NCBI GenBank assembly: GCA_009881125.1
Contig: WXFH01000040.1
Coordinates: forward strand, 36,753-100,752
DNA from: Acidaminobacter sp.
GTDB taxonomy: Bacteria > Bacillota_A > Clostridia > Peptostreptococcales > Acidaminobacteraceae
Direction of reading: 5' to 3'
Length of the DNA: 64,000 bases
The notes beneath the pieces were generated by a model that ran no database searches, had not been told where the DNA came from, and saw only the letters and a list, made by a program, of their open reading frames with translations. A program made the translations under genes and the position numbers. The first letter of the stretch is position 1; every line of letters starts with the position of its first letter. Of the stretch, positions 18,232 to 25,699 are shown piece after piece.

Positions 18232-20034
18232 TTATTCGGTAGCGACGTGCTTGGATCTAGCTGCCTGACCGCCGACTAATTTACCTTCGGAAACATTCTC
18301 TTTTGGTGTATAGATGTCATTGATGTTCCAAATGCCATCTGTAGGAACCGGAATGTTTTCCATTGGAACGTCGATCAGGTATGGCTCGTTAGATTCGAGG
18401 GCTTCTTTGAAGACTGCCTTGAATTCATCCGCGCTGCTGATGCGCTTGCTCTTGACGCCATAGCCAACCGCGATTTCAGCCCAGTTGACACTGTAGCTTG
18501 AGCCGTCCGGCTTTCTGAAAACTGTGCCGAAGGTGTGGTTGTAGTGGGAAGCCTCAAGACCGGCAATGGTACCAAAGGCATTGTTGTTCATGATGACCCA
18601 GACCACAGGAATATTATATTCCACAGCAGTGGCAAGGACAGATGGGTTTGCACCAAAGCCGCCGTCCCCAACCAGGGTAATAACTTTCTTATCTGGCGCC
18701 GCCAGTTTTGCGCCCAGAACCGCTGCCGGTCCAAAGCCCATTGTAGCGAGTCCGCCCGGATGAAGAATGGTATCCGGCTGTGTAATGTCAAACTGCTGAC
18801 TGACGCCATTTTTATTCCAACCCACATCTGTTGCAATGATGCCGTCTTCAGGGAAGACTTCGCGGACATCTTTGAGGATGCGCTGCGGCGTCATTGGGAA
18901 TCTGCCGTCATTGGAGATCTCTACATTAGAAGCCTTGAATGCAGCTCTGTTCTCAGCGATGGCTTTTTTAAGCTGCGGGCGCTGAATGCCTTCAGGCACA
19001 AGCTCTTTTGCAGCTTCGAGGATGGCTTTCAGGGCTTGCTTTGGATCAGCGACCGCGCCAAGGGCAACCGGGTAGTTGCGTCCAATTTCAGCCGGCTCGA
19101 GATCGACCTGGATGAACTTCGTTTTTTCAGCGTTGAAAGTGACGTCGTTATACCAGGAGCTGCTGTCTGCTTCAGCGAATCGCGTCCCCACACCAAAGAT
19201 CACATCTGCGTTTCTCGTGATATCGTGAACGAAGTCGCAGCCCCAGAAGCCTGTCACACCAACATTCATTGGGTGAAGATCAGAAAGCGCGCCGTGACCC
19301 ATGAGTGTTCTTGAAACTGGGATTTCCAGGAATTCAACCAGTGCCTTAAGTTCTTCACTGGCTTGTGAAATAAGTACCTGACCACCCACGTGGATGACCG
19401 GATTTTTTGCTTCGATCAGCATCTTGGCGTATTCGTAAGCCGCTTCTCTAGAAAGGGCCGGACGGATCGTCACAGGGCTGTCGTGGTAAGTTCTTTCAAA
19501 ATGACTTGTGTCGAGTTCTCTGGAAAACATGTCCATAGGCACTGAAATCAATACCGGGCCTGGTCTGCCAGACTCTGCTAGTCTGAACGCCTTGTCGAGA
19601 ATTTCAGGGAATTGTTCAGGCTTGTCAATTCTCCAGGCTCTTTTGACAAATGGTCTGTAAATCTCGTATTGGGCGCCATCCGCATGCATGTTGACTTCCT
19701 GGTGCGGGTGTTTTCCGTAGTAGTAGCTAGGAACGTCACCTGCTATGACCACCATAGGGATAGAATCCAGAGATGCGTTGGCGACGCCTGTCGCAGCATT
19801 TGTAAGTCCAGGTCCAAGGTGGCAAAGGACGACGCTGGCTTTTTTAGTAATTCTAGCGTACGCGTCTGCGGCGTGAGCTGCGAGCTGCTCATGTCTGACG
19901 GAAATGAACTTGAGTTTTGCATCCTTTAAAGGATCCAGCATTGCAATGACCGTGTGGCCGCAAAGACCGAAGACGTGTTCGACGCCTCTTCTTTCAAGAT
20001 AATCTACCAATTGCTCAGAAATCAATTTCTTCAA
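18232..20034 (-). CDS. ThDP-dependent enzyme of the acetolactate synthase-like superfamily
   Basis: The 600-aa protein has the three-domain layout of this superfamily. The ThDP-activating Glu is E49 in VRHEQLAAHAADAYAR. The central domain lies at about 195-340. The diphosphate-binding motif starts at GDGGFGANPS and ends in MNNN. Members include acetolactate synthase, glyoxylate carboligase, benzaldehyde lyase and the cyclic-diketone hydrolases CDH and IolD. No acetolactate synthase small subunit or branched-chain gene lies nearby. The TTG start has AAAGGAGATC upstream. It sits between HMG-CoA-lyase-like and TRAP genes, so a catabolic C-C cleaving role is likelier than valine synthesis. Confidence 0.88.
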   Translation of the reverse strand: MKKLISEQLVDYLERRGVEHVFGLCGHTVIAMLDPLKDAKLKFISVRHEQLAAHAADAYARITKKASVVLCHLGPGLTNAATGVANASLDSIPMVVIAGDVPSYYYGKHPHQEVNMHADGAQYEIYRPFVKRAWRIDKPEQFPEILDKAFRLAESGRPGPVLISVPMDMFSRELDTSHFERTYHDSPVTIRPALSREAAYEYAKMLIEAKNPVIHVGGQVLISQASEELKALVEFLEIPVSRTLMGHGALSDLHPMNVGVTGFWGCDFVHDITRNADVIFGVGTRFAEADSSSWYNDVTFNAEKTKFIQVDLEPAEIGRNYPVALGAVADPKQALKAILEAAKELVPEGIQRPQLKKAIAENRAAFKASNVEISNDGRFPMTPQRILKDVREVFPEDGIIATDVGWNKNGVSQQFDITQPDTILHPGGLATMGFGPAAVLGAKLAAPDKKVITLVGDGGFGANPSVLATAVEYNIPVVWVIMNNNAFGTIAGLEASHYNHTFGTVFRKPDGSSYSVNWAEIAVGYGVKSKRISSADEFKAVFKEALESNEPYLIDVPMENIPVPTDGIWNINDIYTPKENVSEGKLVGGQAARSKHVATE

Positions 20035-20065
20035 CTTTAGATCTCCTTTCCAACCTGTCCTTTAT

Positions 20066-20986
20066 TTATACGATGGATTTGCCAGCTTTTAATATGAAGC
20101 TTGAAACTTCTCTGCCTACGTAATCCTGTACTTTTCTTGCGAGTACGATCAGTTTGTCGAGGTCATAATCCGTACGAACACCCATGGCGTTTACCATATG
20201 GACCACATCTTCTGTAGCAATATTGCCGGAAGCCCCCGGAGCGAACGGACATCCGCCGAGTCCGCCGAAGCAGGCGTCAAATCTGGTTATGCCAGCCTGC
20301 ATGCCGGCGACAACATTTGCGAGGCCCATGCCCCGTGTATTGTGGAAGTGAAGATTCCAAAGAATTTGTGGATACTTCTCCTTAACTGCTTTCGCGTACT
20401 CATAAACTTGCTGTGGGTTGGCCATGCCTGTGGTGTCTGACAGTGAGAGCTCAGTGACGCCAATTTGGAGGTAACTGTCAATGATAGGGTAAATGTCTTC
20501 AATAGGGATAATACCCTCATTTGGATAACCGAAGCCAGTGGAAATGGCACCTGAAATGGTGATGCCTTTCTTTGCCGCGAAATTGGCGACTTCTTCGAAG
20601 CCTTTAACTGCTTCTTCAGGTGTTTTGTTCAAGTTGCTCAGAGAATGTGCCTTACTCGCAGAAACCGTGAGCTTCGCTTTCGTAATGCCGTTGGCTTCAG
20701 CGCGCTCGACGCCTTTAAGGTTCATGATCAGCGCTCTGTACTCAACGCCATCATAACGCTTGAGTCTTTTTGCGACTTCATCCGTGTCAGCCATCTGCGG
20801 AACCGCTTTAGGATGGACAAAAGATCCAATTTCAATGATTTTGGCACCTGCGGCAACGACCTCTTCGATCAGCTCGATTTTCTGATCTACAGTCAGCAGC
20901 TTTTCTTCATTTTGAAGGCCGTCTCTCGGACCGACTTCACAAATTTCAATGTAGTCAACTTTGTTGAATTCAGAATTCTGACTCAT
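20066..20986 (-). CDS. HMG-CoA lyase-like enzyme
   Basis: The 306-aa TIM-barrel protein has the family's catalytic set: GPRDGLQNE, EIGSFVHPK, the metal His pair in LHFHNTRG, and the active-site Cys in GLGGCPFAPGASGN. HMG-CoA lyases cleave 3-hydroxy-3-methyl-acyl-CoAs by retro-aldol reaction to acetyl-CoA plus a keto compound. Homologues also act on other beta-hydroxyacyl-CoAs. It is first in a probable operon with the ThDP enzyme and TRAP genes. GAGGTG precedes the ATG. There is no leucine or mevalonate gene nearby, so an island-specific substrate is likely. Confidence 0.88.
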   Translation of the reverse strand: MSQNSEFNKVDYIEICEVGPRDGLQNEEKLLTVDQKIELIEEVVAAGAKIIEIGSFVHPKAVPQMADTDEVAKRLKRYDGVEYRALIMNLKGVERAEANGITKAKLTVSASKAHSLSNLNKTPEEAVKGFEEVANFAAKKGITISGAISTGFGYPNEGIIPIEDIYPIIDSYLQIGVTELSLSDTTGMANPQQVYEYAKAVKEKYPQILWNLHFHNTRGMGLANVVAGMQAGITRFDACFGGLGGCPFAPGASGNIATEDVVHMVNAMGVRTDYDLDKLIVLARKVQDYVGREVSSFILKAGKSIV

Positions 20987-21049
20987 TTTGCACCTCGTTC
21001 ATGTAAGCGGGTCAGCGAGAGCAGCTGCCCGGCAGTTATAGTAAGAGTC

Positions 21050-21093
21050 TTTATGCAGTTTCATTCTACGGAACTCAATTCAATACTGCGAAA
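21050..21093 (-). promoter_or_regulatory. Promoter of the lyase-ThDP-TRAP operon with two 15-bp operators
   Basis: Two operator copies lie at 21059-21073 (TTTCATTCTACGGAA) and 21079-21093 (TTCAATACTGCGAAA), 20 bp apart. A -35-like TTGAGT (minus strand, 21073-21078) sits between them, with a weak -10 CATAAA 17 bp away (21050-21055). The operators therefore overlap the RNA polymerase site. The remainder of 20987-21219 shows nothing else clear. Confidence 0.6.
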
Positions 21094-21219
21094 TTTAAAT
21101 TCAGAATAGCACCGATTTTATGTGTTGTCAATTCTGTTTTTCTAAATCTATTAAGAATTCTGACGATTCATTATTTACACTATTTTTATGCTATGTGATT
21201 TTGAAATTAATAGGTGAAT

Positions 21220-22038
21220 CTATTTTCTTGGATTCGCTTCAAAATAGGCCTTTGCGGTAGCCAGGCAGCGGCGCGCGTGTTCCGCGTAACCAAATTCTCT
21301 GACGCGCTGAAGATTAGGGAGCTCAATAGAATAGGGCATTTCAGGCATGCTGTGAATATATGACGCCACATCAATGCCGCCTTCGCCTACATAGGAGCGC
21401 GCTTCACGCAGAATGCGCGTCATTTCATCCCTGTCCTGAGGAATCTCAACAGGCGCATCACAGAGGTGAGCGAAATGGAACCACGACTCAGGCAGTTTTT
21501 TTAACTCTTCAGCGGATTCCCTTGACCGATGCATATGATGAATATCCACCATAATGCCTGCATTGTCTCTATTGACGGTTTTCAAGACATCCACGGTGCC
21601 TTCAAGTGTATTGACGGCAGCAATTGGAACAAATTCCAAATCCACTGTCAAACCGTATTGCTTGGCGAGGTCGCAAACTTCCCCGAACTTCTCAAGGTAG
21701 TAGTCGCGGTTGGGTGTCCAGATGCTGCTGAGGACATGTTTGCCGCCGAGCTCAGCGGCAACTTCCATAGCTGGCTCGTAGCGTTTTGGATCCATGTCAT
21801 CAAAAATTCTCGCGAGTTCAATATCTAAAAGCTTGACCCCGGTTTCAGCAAGGGCAGTTTTTGTCAGCTTCATCATGTCTTTATTGGCAGCCAGATCATA
21901 GTTTGGCTCACCAGGCAATCCCATATAAATAGGTCTTAAGCTGACGAAATCATATCCCGCCATTGAAGCTATGTAGATCATTTCCGGCGGCGGACAGCCT
22001 AATACGGTCAAATGTGCCAAAGAAAATTTGCTGTTCAT
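21220..22038 (-). CDS. Xylose-isomerase-like TIM-barrel protein, possible dehydroshikimate dehydratase or isomerase
   Basis: The 272-aa protein has the metal-binding residues of the AP endonuclease family 2 fold: Glu in VDLEFVP, Asp in IMVDIHHMH, His in HFAHLCD and Glu in YSIELPN. The fold covers sugar-phosphate isomerases, hydroxypyruvate isomerase and 3-dehydroshikimate dehydratases (AsbF, QuiC). Next to dehydroquinate and shikimate enzymes a dehydroshikimate-related role is attractive but unproven. The ATG at 22038 is spaced 7 bases from GAGGAG. It has its own promoter with two operators and its own transcription unit. Confidence 0.8.
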   Translation of the reverse strand: MNSKFSLAHLTVLGCPPPEMIYIASMAGYDFVSLRPIYMGLPGEPNYDLAANKDMMKLTKTALAETGVKLLDIELARIFDDMDPKRYEPAMEVAAELGGKHVLSSIWTPNRDYYLEKFGEVCDLAKQYGLTVDLEFVPIAAVNTLEGTVDVLKTVNRDNAGIMVDIHHMHRSRESAEELKKLPESWFHFAHLCDAPVEIPQDRDEMTRILREARSYVGEGGIDVASYIHSMPEMPYSIELPNLQRVREFGYAEHARRCLATAKAYFEANPRK

Positions 22039-22158
22039 TATCATTCTCCTCTACCTTTGGGATTGGCGCATAACTTATAACATAAAAAAACACCCAGTAC
22101 GAATCACGCTTTTATTAAGAAGGATGATGGTCTGTGTGATTCAAATCCGAGTACGCAA

Positions 22159-22270
22159 TTCCATTCTGCGGAACTCTGTGTCGTTTTTGTCTTGTTTAAA
22201 GATTACCACCAGCACTAGCCTTTGTCAACGATTTTTTCCACTTAATAAATTGCAATTCCATTCAGCGAAA
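22159..22270 (-). promoter_or_regulatory. Promoter of the TIM-barrel gene flanked by two 15-bp operators
   Basis: On the minus strand TTGACA (22223-22228) and TAATCT (22200-22205) are 17 bp apart, a good sigma-70 promoter. One operator copy, TTCCATTCTGCGGAA (22159-22173), lies about 20 bp into the transcript. The other, TTCCATTCAGCGAAA (22256-22270), lies upstream of the -35. The 97-bp distance between them would allow looping. This accounts for most of the gene-free 22039-22380 stretch. Confidence 0.75.
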
Positions 22271-22310
22271 CTACGTAATATTCAAACATTTCAAAAACCT
22301 GTATTTCGGT

Positions 22311-22365
22311 AAAAAAAACTGAGGTTATTGTGCAGCCTGTTTTCAGCTGCACAATAACCTCAGTT
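22311..22365 (-). terminator. Strong terminator after the 3-dehydroquinate dehydratase gene
   Basis: A perfect 20-bp stem (AACTGAGGTTATTGTGCAGC and its complement) with a 9-base loop is followed on the minus strand by eight T's. It ends the aroD transcript and isolates the next gene's promoter. Confidence 0.92.
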
Positions 22366-22380
22366 ATTAAATTGGTAAAA

Positions 22381-23160
22381 TCATAATCTGAATTTATTGT
22401 GATCTCCATGAAGCAAATTCAAGACATCATCCAGAAGTTCTACTGAAATTTGTCCAGGTGCAGTCGCCTCACCTATCGCGCCGTAAGTCATAGAGGAACC
22501 AAAAATTTCTCCTGCCAGCCGGCTCAGCAAGCCGGCTGGCGACATGGCCGTTGCAACAATTGGTTTATCGCCATATTTTGATGCCGTTTCATAGGTAGCA
22601 TTCAATAAGGTTAAAAGATCATCCGCGGCATTTGGCATAACGGCAATTTTGGATACATCAGCACCCATCTCCTGCATTTTCATCAAAGTCCGAATGAGTA
22701 CCGCCTTCTCAGGTGTATCGACGAAATTATGGTAAGATCCCATGACGAGTACACCAGCATTGTGAATTCGGGCAATATTCTCTGCAGCAACCTCATTACA
22801 GGAAATCAGTGCGACATCCACCAAATCGACCATGCCGCTTTCCGCCGCTATTTGGTTTAAATGCGTGTACGCCTCAGAGGTAATGGCCCTATCCCCGCCT
22901 TCTTTTAGTAATCTGAAGGAAAAAATAAGAATCTTATTCGGAAAAATATCGCGCAGCGCCATAAGCACCGCTATGGTTTTCTGATGATCAAAAACATCCT
23001 TGAAGGCATCTGCCCGCCATTCAACAACATCTATAGGAAAATGGACCATGCTGTTGGCTTTTTCAATAATTGAAACCTCATCTTTTTCAATGATGGGAAC
23101 AATTATTTTAGGCTTGCCCTCGCCTATAATTATGCCGCGGATATTGAAAGTTTTTCTCAC
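22381..23160 (-). CDS. aroD: Type I 3-dehydroquinate dehydratase
   Basis: The 259-aa class I dehydroquinase has the Schiff-base Lys in ADVSKIAVMP and catalytic His in MGSYHNFVDTP. The substrate Arg regions are in VVEWRADAF and FSFRLLKEGG. It interconverts 3-dehydroquinate and 3-dehydroshikimate. The start is GTG with GAGGTG upstream. The gene has its own promoter with the island's 15-bp operator at the transcription start, and its own terminator. The shared operator argues for a catabolic role; the fusion kinase of the shikimate pathway nearby (23861-24673) keeps a biosynthetic role possible. Confidence 0.95.
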   Translation of the reverse strand: MRKTFNIRGIIIGEGKPKIIVPIIEKDEVSIIEKANSMVHFPIDVVEWRADAFKDVFDHQKTIAVLMALRDIFPNKILIFSFRLLKEGGDRAITSEAYTHLNQIAAESGMVDLVDVALISCNEVAAENIARIHNAGVLVMGSYHNFVDTPEKAVLIRTLMKMQEMGADVSKIAVMPNAADDLLTLLNATYETASKYGDKPIVATAMSPAGLLSRLAGEIFGSSMTYGAIGEATAPGQISVELLDDVLNLLHGDHNKFRL

Positions 23161-23210
23161 GATGACAGCACCTCAATAAAATCAACATTGTTCCACATAT
23201 CAATATGTAG

Positions 23211-23261
23211 TTCCGCCAAACGGAATGATCATATATTAACATCACGCTTTAAAATTGTCAA
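23211..23261 (-). promoter_or_regulatory. aroD promoter with an operator at the transcription start
   Basis: On the minus strand TTGACA (23256-23261) is 17 bp from TAATAT (23233-23238). The palindrome TTCCGTTTGGCGGAA (23211-23225 on the minus strand) begins about 7 bp after the -10 box, a classical repressor position. It matches the operator copies at the two other island promoters. Confidence 0.8.
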
Positions 23262-23290
23262 TAATTATGAAAAAGGATGTTCAACCAACC

Positions 23291-23319
23291 TTGTATCTCC
23301 ACTCAATTATCGCTATACT
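23291..23319 (+). promoter_or_regulatory. Promoter of the NifX-like gene
   Basis: TTGTAT (23291-23296) and TATACT (23314-23319) are 17 bp apart, facing the gene at 23387. It is divergent from the aroD promoter, with about 30 bp between the two -35 boxes. Confidence 0.65.
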
Positions 23320-23386
23320 GTTAATGACATAAGTTGAATATCCCTTAGGCTTCTATTTACAAACAACTCAGAGGAGGCACTTCAAA

Positions 23387-23752
23387 ATGAAAATTGCATT
23401 ACCATCCCGAGACAATATGATCGACAGCCATTTTGGCCATTGCGAGTACTTCACAGTCTATACTGTAAGTGTGGAAAATAGAGAAATCATCGCTGAAGAA
23501 ACGGTACCTTCTCCGGTTGGCTGCGGCTGCAAATCCAGTATTGCACAGACGCTTGCAGCTAAAGGTGTCACCCTCATGCTCGCAGGCAATATGGGCCAGG
23601 GCGCGGTCAATGTACTCAACAATTCCGGCATAGAGGTCCTCCGAGGCTGCTCGGGTGAAATCAAAACAGTGGCACTCCATTGGCTCGGCGGCACCCTCGC
23701 AGACTCAGGTGAGGCTTGCGCGGCCCATGACCACGCTTGTCACGGTCACTAG
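23387..23752 (+). CDS. NifX/NifB-C-terminal-like iron-molybdenum cofactor-binding family protein
   Basis: The 121-aa protein belongs to the dinitrogenase iron-molybdenum cofactor biosynthesis family, with the pattern MKIALPS, DSHFGHCEYF, GCGCKS and GVTLMLAGNMGQGAVNVL. Many non-diazotrophs have such small cytosolic proteins, often near Mrp/NBP35 ATPases, with unclear metal-related roles. The C-terminus is Cys/His-rich (CAAHDHACHGH) and could bind metal. No nif gene is nearby, so nitrogen fixation is not implied. AGAGGAGG precedes the ATG. Confidence 0.85.
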   Translation: MKIALPSRDNMIDSHFGHCEYFTVYTVSVENREIIAEETVPSPVGCGCKSSIAQTLAAKGVTLMLAGNMGQGAVNVLNNSGIEVLRGCSGEIKTVALHWLGGTLADSGEACAAHDHACHGH

Positions 23753-23810
23753 AAAACAGGCTTAAAGCTGGCGGATAGCCAGAAAACATGCGCCCCCACC
23801 GGGCACATCA

Positions 23811-23851
23811 TTCAAAAACAAAAACCCCTGGACGGGGTTTTTGTTTTTGAA
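23811..23851. terminator. Bidirectional terminator
   Basis: An 18-bp perfect stem (TTCAAAAACAAAAACCCC and its complement) encloses a 5-base loop. A/T runs on both sides serve the two convergent genes, NifX-like and the mutase-kinase fusion. Confidence 0.93.
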
Positions 23852-23860
23852 TCGCAATCC

Positions 23861-24673
23861 TTACAAAGACTTCAAATCGATCATGCGCATAATATCCAGC
23901 CGCATCAGCTGCTCAACGATCTCCATGCTGACCTCTTCCACTGATTTATGATCCGTGTCAATGACAAGATCTGCTGCCCCTTCGTAAAGCGAAAGACGGG
24001 AAGCCATCATGGAGTCGATCTTCGATACGGACATGTCGTCTTTCAGAAGCGGCCTTGTGCCTTCTTTGGCAATACGGTCATAAATGACCTCAGGGCTCGC
24101 TTTCAGCCATATAAGCACGCCGTTTTTCTTCATGTTTTCGACATTTCGGTCATCCAGCACAATACCGCCGCCACCACAGAACACAATGATGTTGTTGTAC
24201 TGGGCAAGCTCCTCAACCGTTTTGCGCTCGAGTTCCCTGAAATAGGGCTCGCCATGATCTTTGAAGATTTGACTGATGGTCATTTTGGCACGGTCTTCAA
24301 TCACTTTATCCACATCAATCTGGTCCATGGCCAGCAGCTTCGAAAGTTCCCTGCCCACCGTGGTTTTGCCGCAGCCCATGAATCCTACCAGGGAAATGTG
24401 ATAAGGAAACAGTTTTCTGGATTGAATCCTGCGGCAGCTTCTCAGCACGTGGGTGTGTATGCCTTTAATCTCTTCCCTGAATTCAGGATTTTCGACATAA
24501 TTTCCAATCTTCTGAATAACCTCGCGTTCTCTGTCCTTGCTGAAAATTGGCACGGCTAATTCCTTTTTGACCTTCATGATCTCCAGGATAATCTCCATGC
24601 GCTTTTCCAGGGTCTCCGCCAAAAGCTGATCGCATGCGTCCACTTTGGCTCGAAGCTCTTCCAATCTGTTCAT
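23861..24673 (-). CDS. Chorismate mutase (AroQ type)-shikimate kinase fusion
   Basis: The 270-aa protein has two domains. Residues about 1-90 form an all-helical AroQ chorismate mutase, with LEELRAKVDACDQLLAETLEKRM, the KVKKELAVPIF loop and DREREVI. Residues about 100-265 form a shikimate kinase: P-loop GFMGCGKTTVG, a DVDKVIE Asp, RELERKT, GGGGIV and the TRPLL lid. The first domain isomerises chorismate to prephenate; the second phosphorylates shikimate. The two reactions are not consecutive. The ATG at 24673 is spaced properly from AAGGGAG; an ATG 9 bp upstream is too close. Confidence 0.9.
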   Translation of the reverse strand: MNRLEELRAKVDACDQLLAETLEKRMEIILEIMKVKKELAVPIFSKDREREVIQKIGNYVENPEFREEIKGIHTHVLRSCRRIQSRKLFPYHISLVGFMGCGKTTVGRELSKLLAMDQIDVDKVIEDRAKMTISQIFKDHGEPYFRELERKTVEELAQYNNIIVFCGGGGIVLDDRNVENMKKNGVLIWLKASPEVIYDRIAKEGTRPLLKDDMSVSKIDSMMASRLSLYEGAADLVIDTDHKSVEEVSMEIVEQLMRLDIMRMIDLKSL

Positions 24674-24716
24674 CTGTCTCATCTCCCTTCCGCTTGAAAA
24701 CCGCTGGCTTTAAAAT

Positions 24717-25685
24717 CTACCTGGCCTGCGCCAATGCCTCCTCTGAAAGCACCAGATCTTGAGTTCCTATAATTCCCCAATTAAATCGATCAAGCAGGTC
24801 ACGCGCTTTGACTGGTGCTGTCTCGTTCGCAAATCCGGCCTGATAGGCCAGAAACCCTATAATGCCTTCAGCTGTCCAGCCTGCAGCAATCAAAGCGCCC
24901 AAATCCAAAGATTTTTGTCGCTTGGAAAGGCGGTGACCATAGACATCCACCAAAAGAGGAACGTGACCATATCGCGGGCGCTCGTATCCCAAGAGGTCCA
25001 TCAAATAAAGCTGGACAGGTGTCGAGATCAGCAAATCCGACCCCCTCACCACCTGGGTGACTTCCATTTCCCCATCATCCGCCACCACGGCAAGCGGGTA
25101 GGCATAGACCCCGTCCGAACGCTTCAGGACCACGTGATCCTGAGCCATATCCAACCGGTGCCGGAAATCACCATAATTCATATCTATGAAGCGGATCTCT
25201 TCTCCATGATTATGCAGACGCCAGGTATGGCGTCTGGTGTCCATGGCAATCTGGCGCTGAAGAGCACTCATCTCAAGACAAGGATCAGAGATAATCCCGG
25301 TTTGCTCACCTCTATGGGGCGCACTCGCAGCGTTTCGTTCCTCACGACTGCAGAAGCAGGGATAGGCGTGACCGCTTTCAACGAGCCTGCGGAATGCGAC
25401 GTCATACCGCCCGAAACGCTCGCTCTGATAATAGGGCGCGAAGATGCCGCCACAGCCAGGCCCTTCATCCCAGTCCAGGCCAAGCCAGTCCAGGTCTTTC
25501 ATCAACTGCTCAGAATAACTTTTCTTGGATCTCTCCGGATCCAGGTCTTCCACTCTTAGAATCATCACACCATCTTGGGACCTGACTGCGAGCCAGGCCA
25601 GGAGTGCAGCCCAGATGTTCCCAAGGTGCATTCTTCCGGTGGGACTTGGCGCGAACCGTCCCACCAGCTTTGAACGTCTCTGCAT
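24717..25685 (-). CDS. gluQ: Glutamyl-Q tRNA(Asp) synthetase
   Basis: The 322-aa protein is a truncated class I GluRS without anticodon-binding domain. It has HIGH-like MHLGN after FAPSPTG, EDLDPER, the zinc-type CFCSREER element and KMSKS-like LSKRQKS. GluQ-RS attaches glutamate to the queuosine base of tRNA(Asp). It is frequent in proteobacteria and less common in Firmicutes. It lies between the mutase-kinase fusion and a DUF6544-like gene on the same strand. A full GluRS is not in the window, so the short length is the main argument against GltX. Confidence 0.88.
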   Translation of the reverse strand: MQRRSKLVGRFAPSPTGRMHLGNIWAALLAWLAVRSQDGVMILRVEDLDPERSKKSYSEQLMKDLDWLGLDWDEGPGCGGIFAPYYQSERFGRYDVAFRRLVESGHAYPCFCSREERNAASAPHRGEQTGIISDPCLEMSALQRQIAMDTRRHTWRLHNHGEEIRFIDMNYGDFRHRLDMAQDHVVLKRSDGVYAYPLAVVADDGEMEVTQVVRGSDLLISTPVQLYLMDLLGYERPRYGHVPLLVDVYGHRLSKRQKSLDLGALIAAGWTAEGIIGFLAYQAGFANETAPVKARDLLDRFNWGIIGTQDLVLSEEALAQAR

Positions 25686-25699
25686 AGACCGCCCACCTT

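Noticed and set aside
10264..20034. Taurine/sulfoacetaldehyde degradation (SauS plus Xsc)
   Set aside because: The ThDP enzyme lacks the Xsc-type sequence features I know, and no sulfonate transporter, taurine or phosphotransacetylase gene is present.
18232..20034. Biosynthetic acetolactate synthase large subunit
   Set aside because: No small subunit or branched-chain genes are adjacent, and its operon partners are catabolic. Not excluded, only less likely.
23387..23752. Nitrogen fixation gene (nifX)
   Set aside because: Only the small family domain is present, with no nif gene nearby; such proteins are common in non-diazotrophs.
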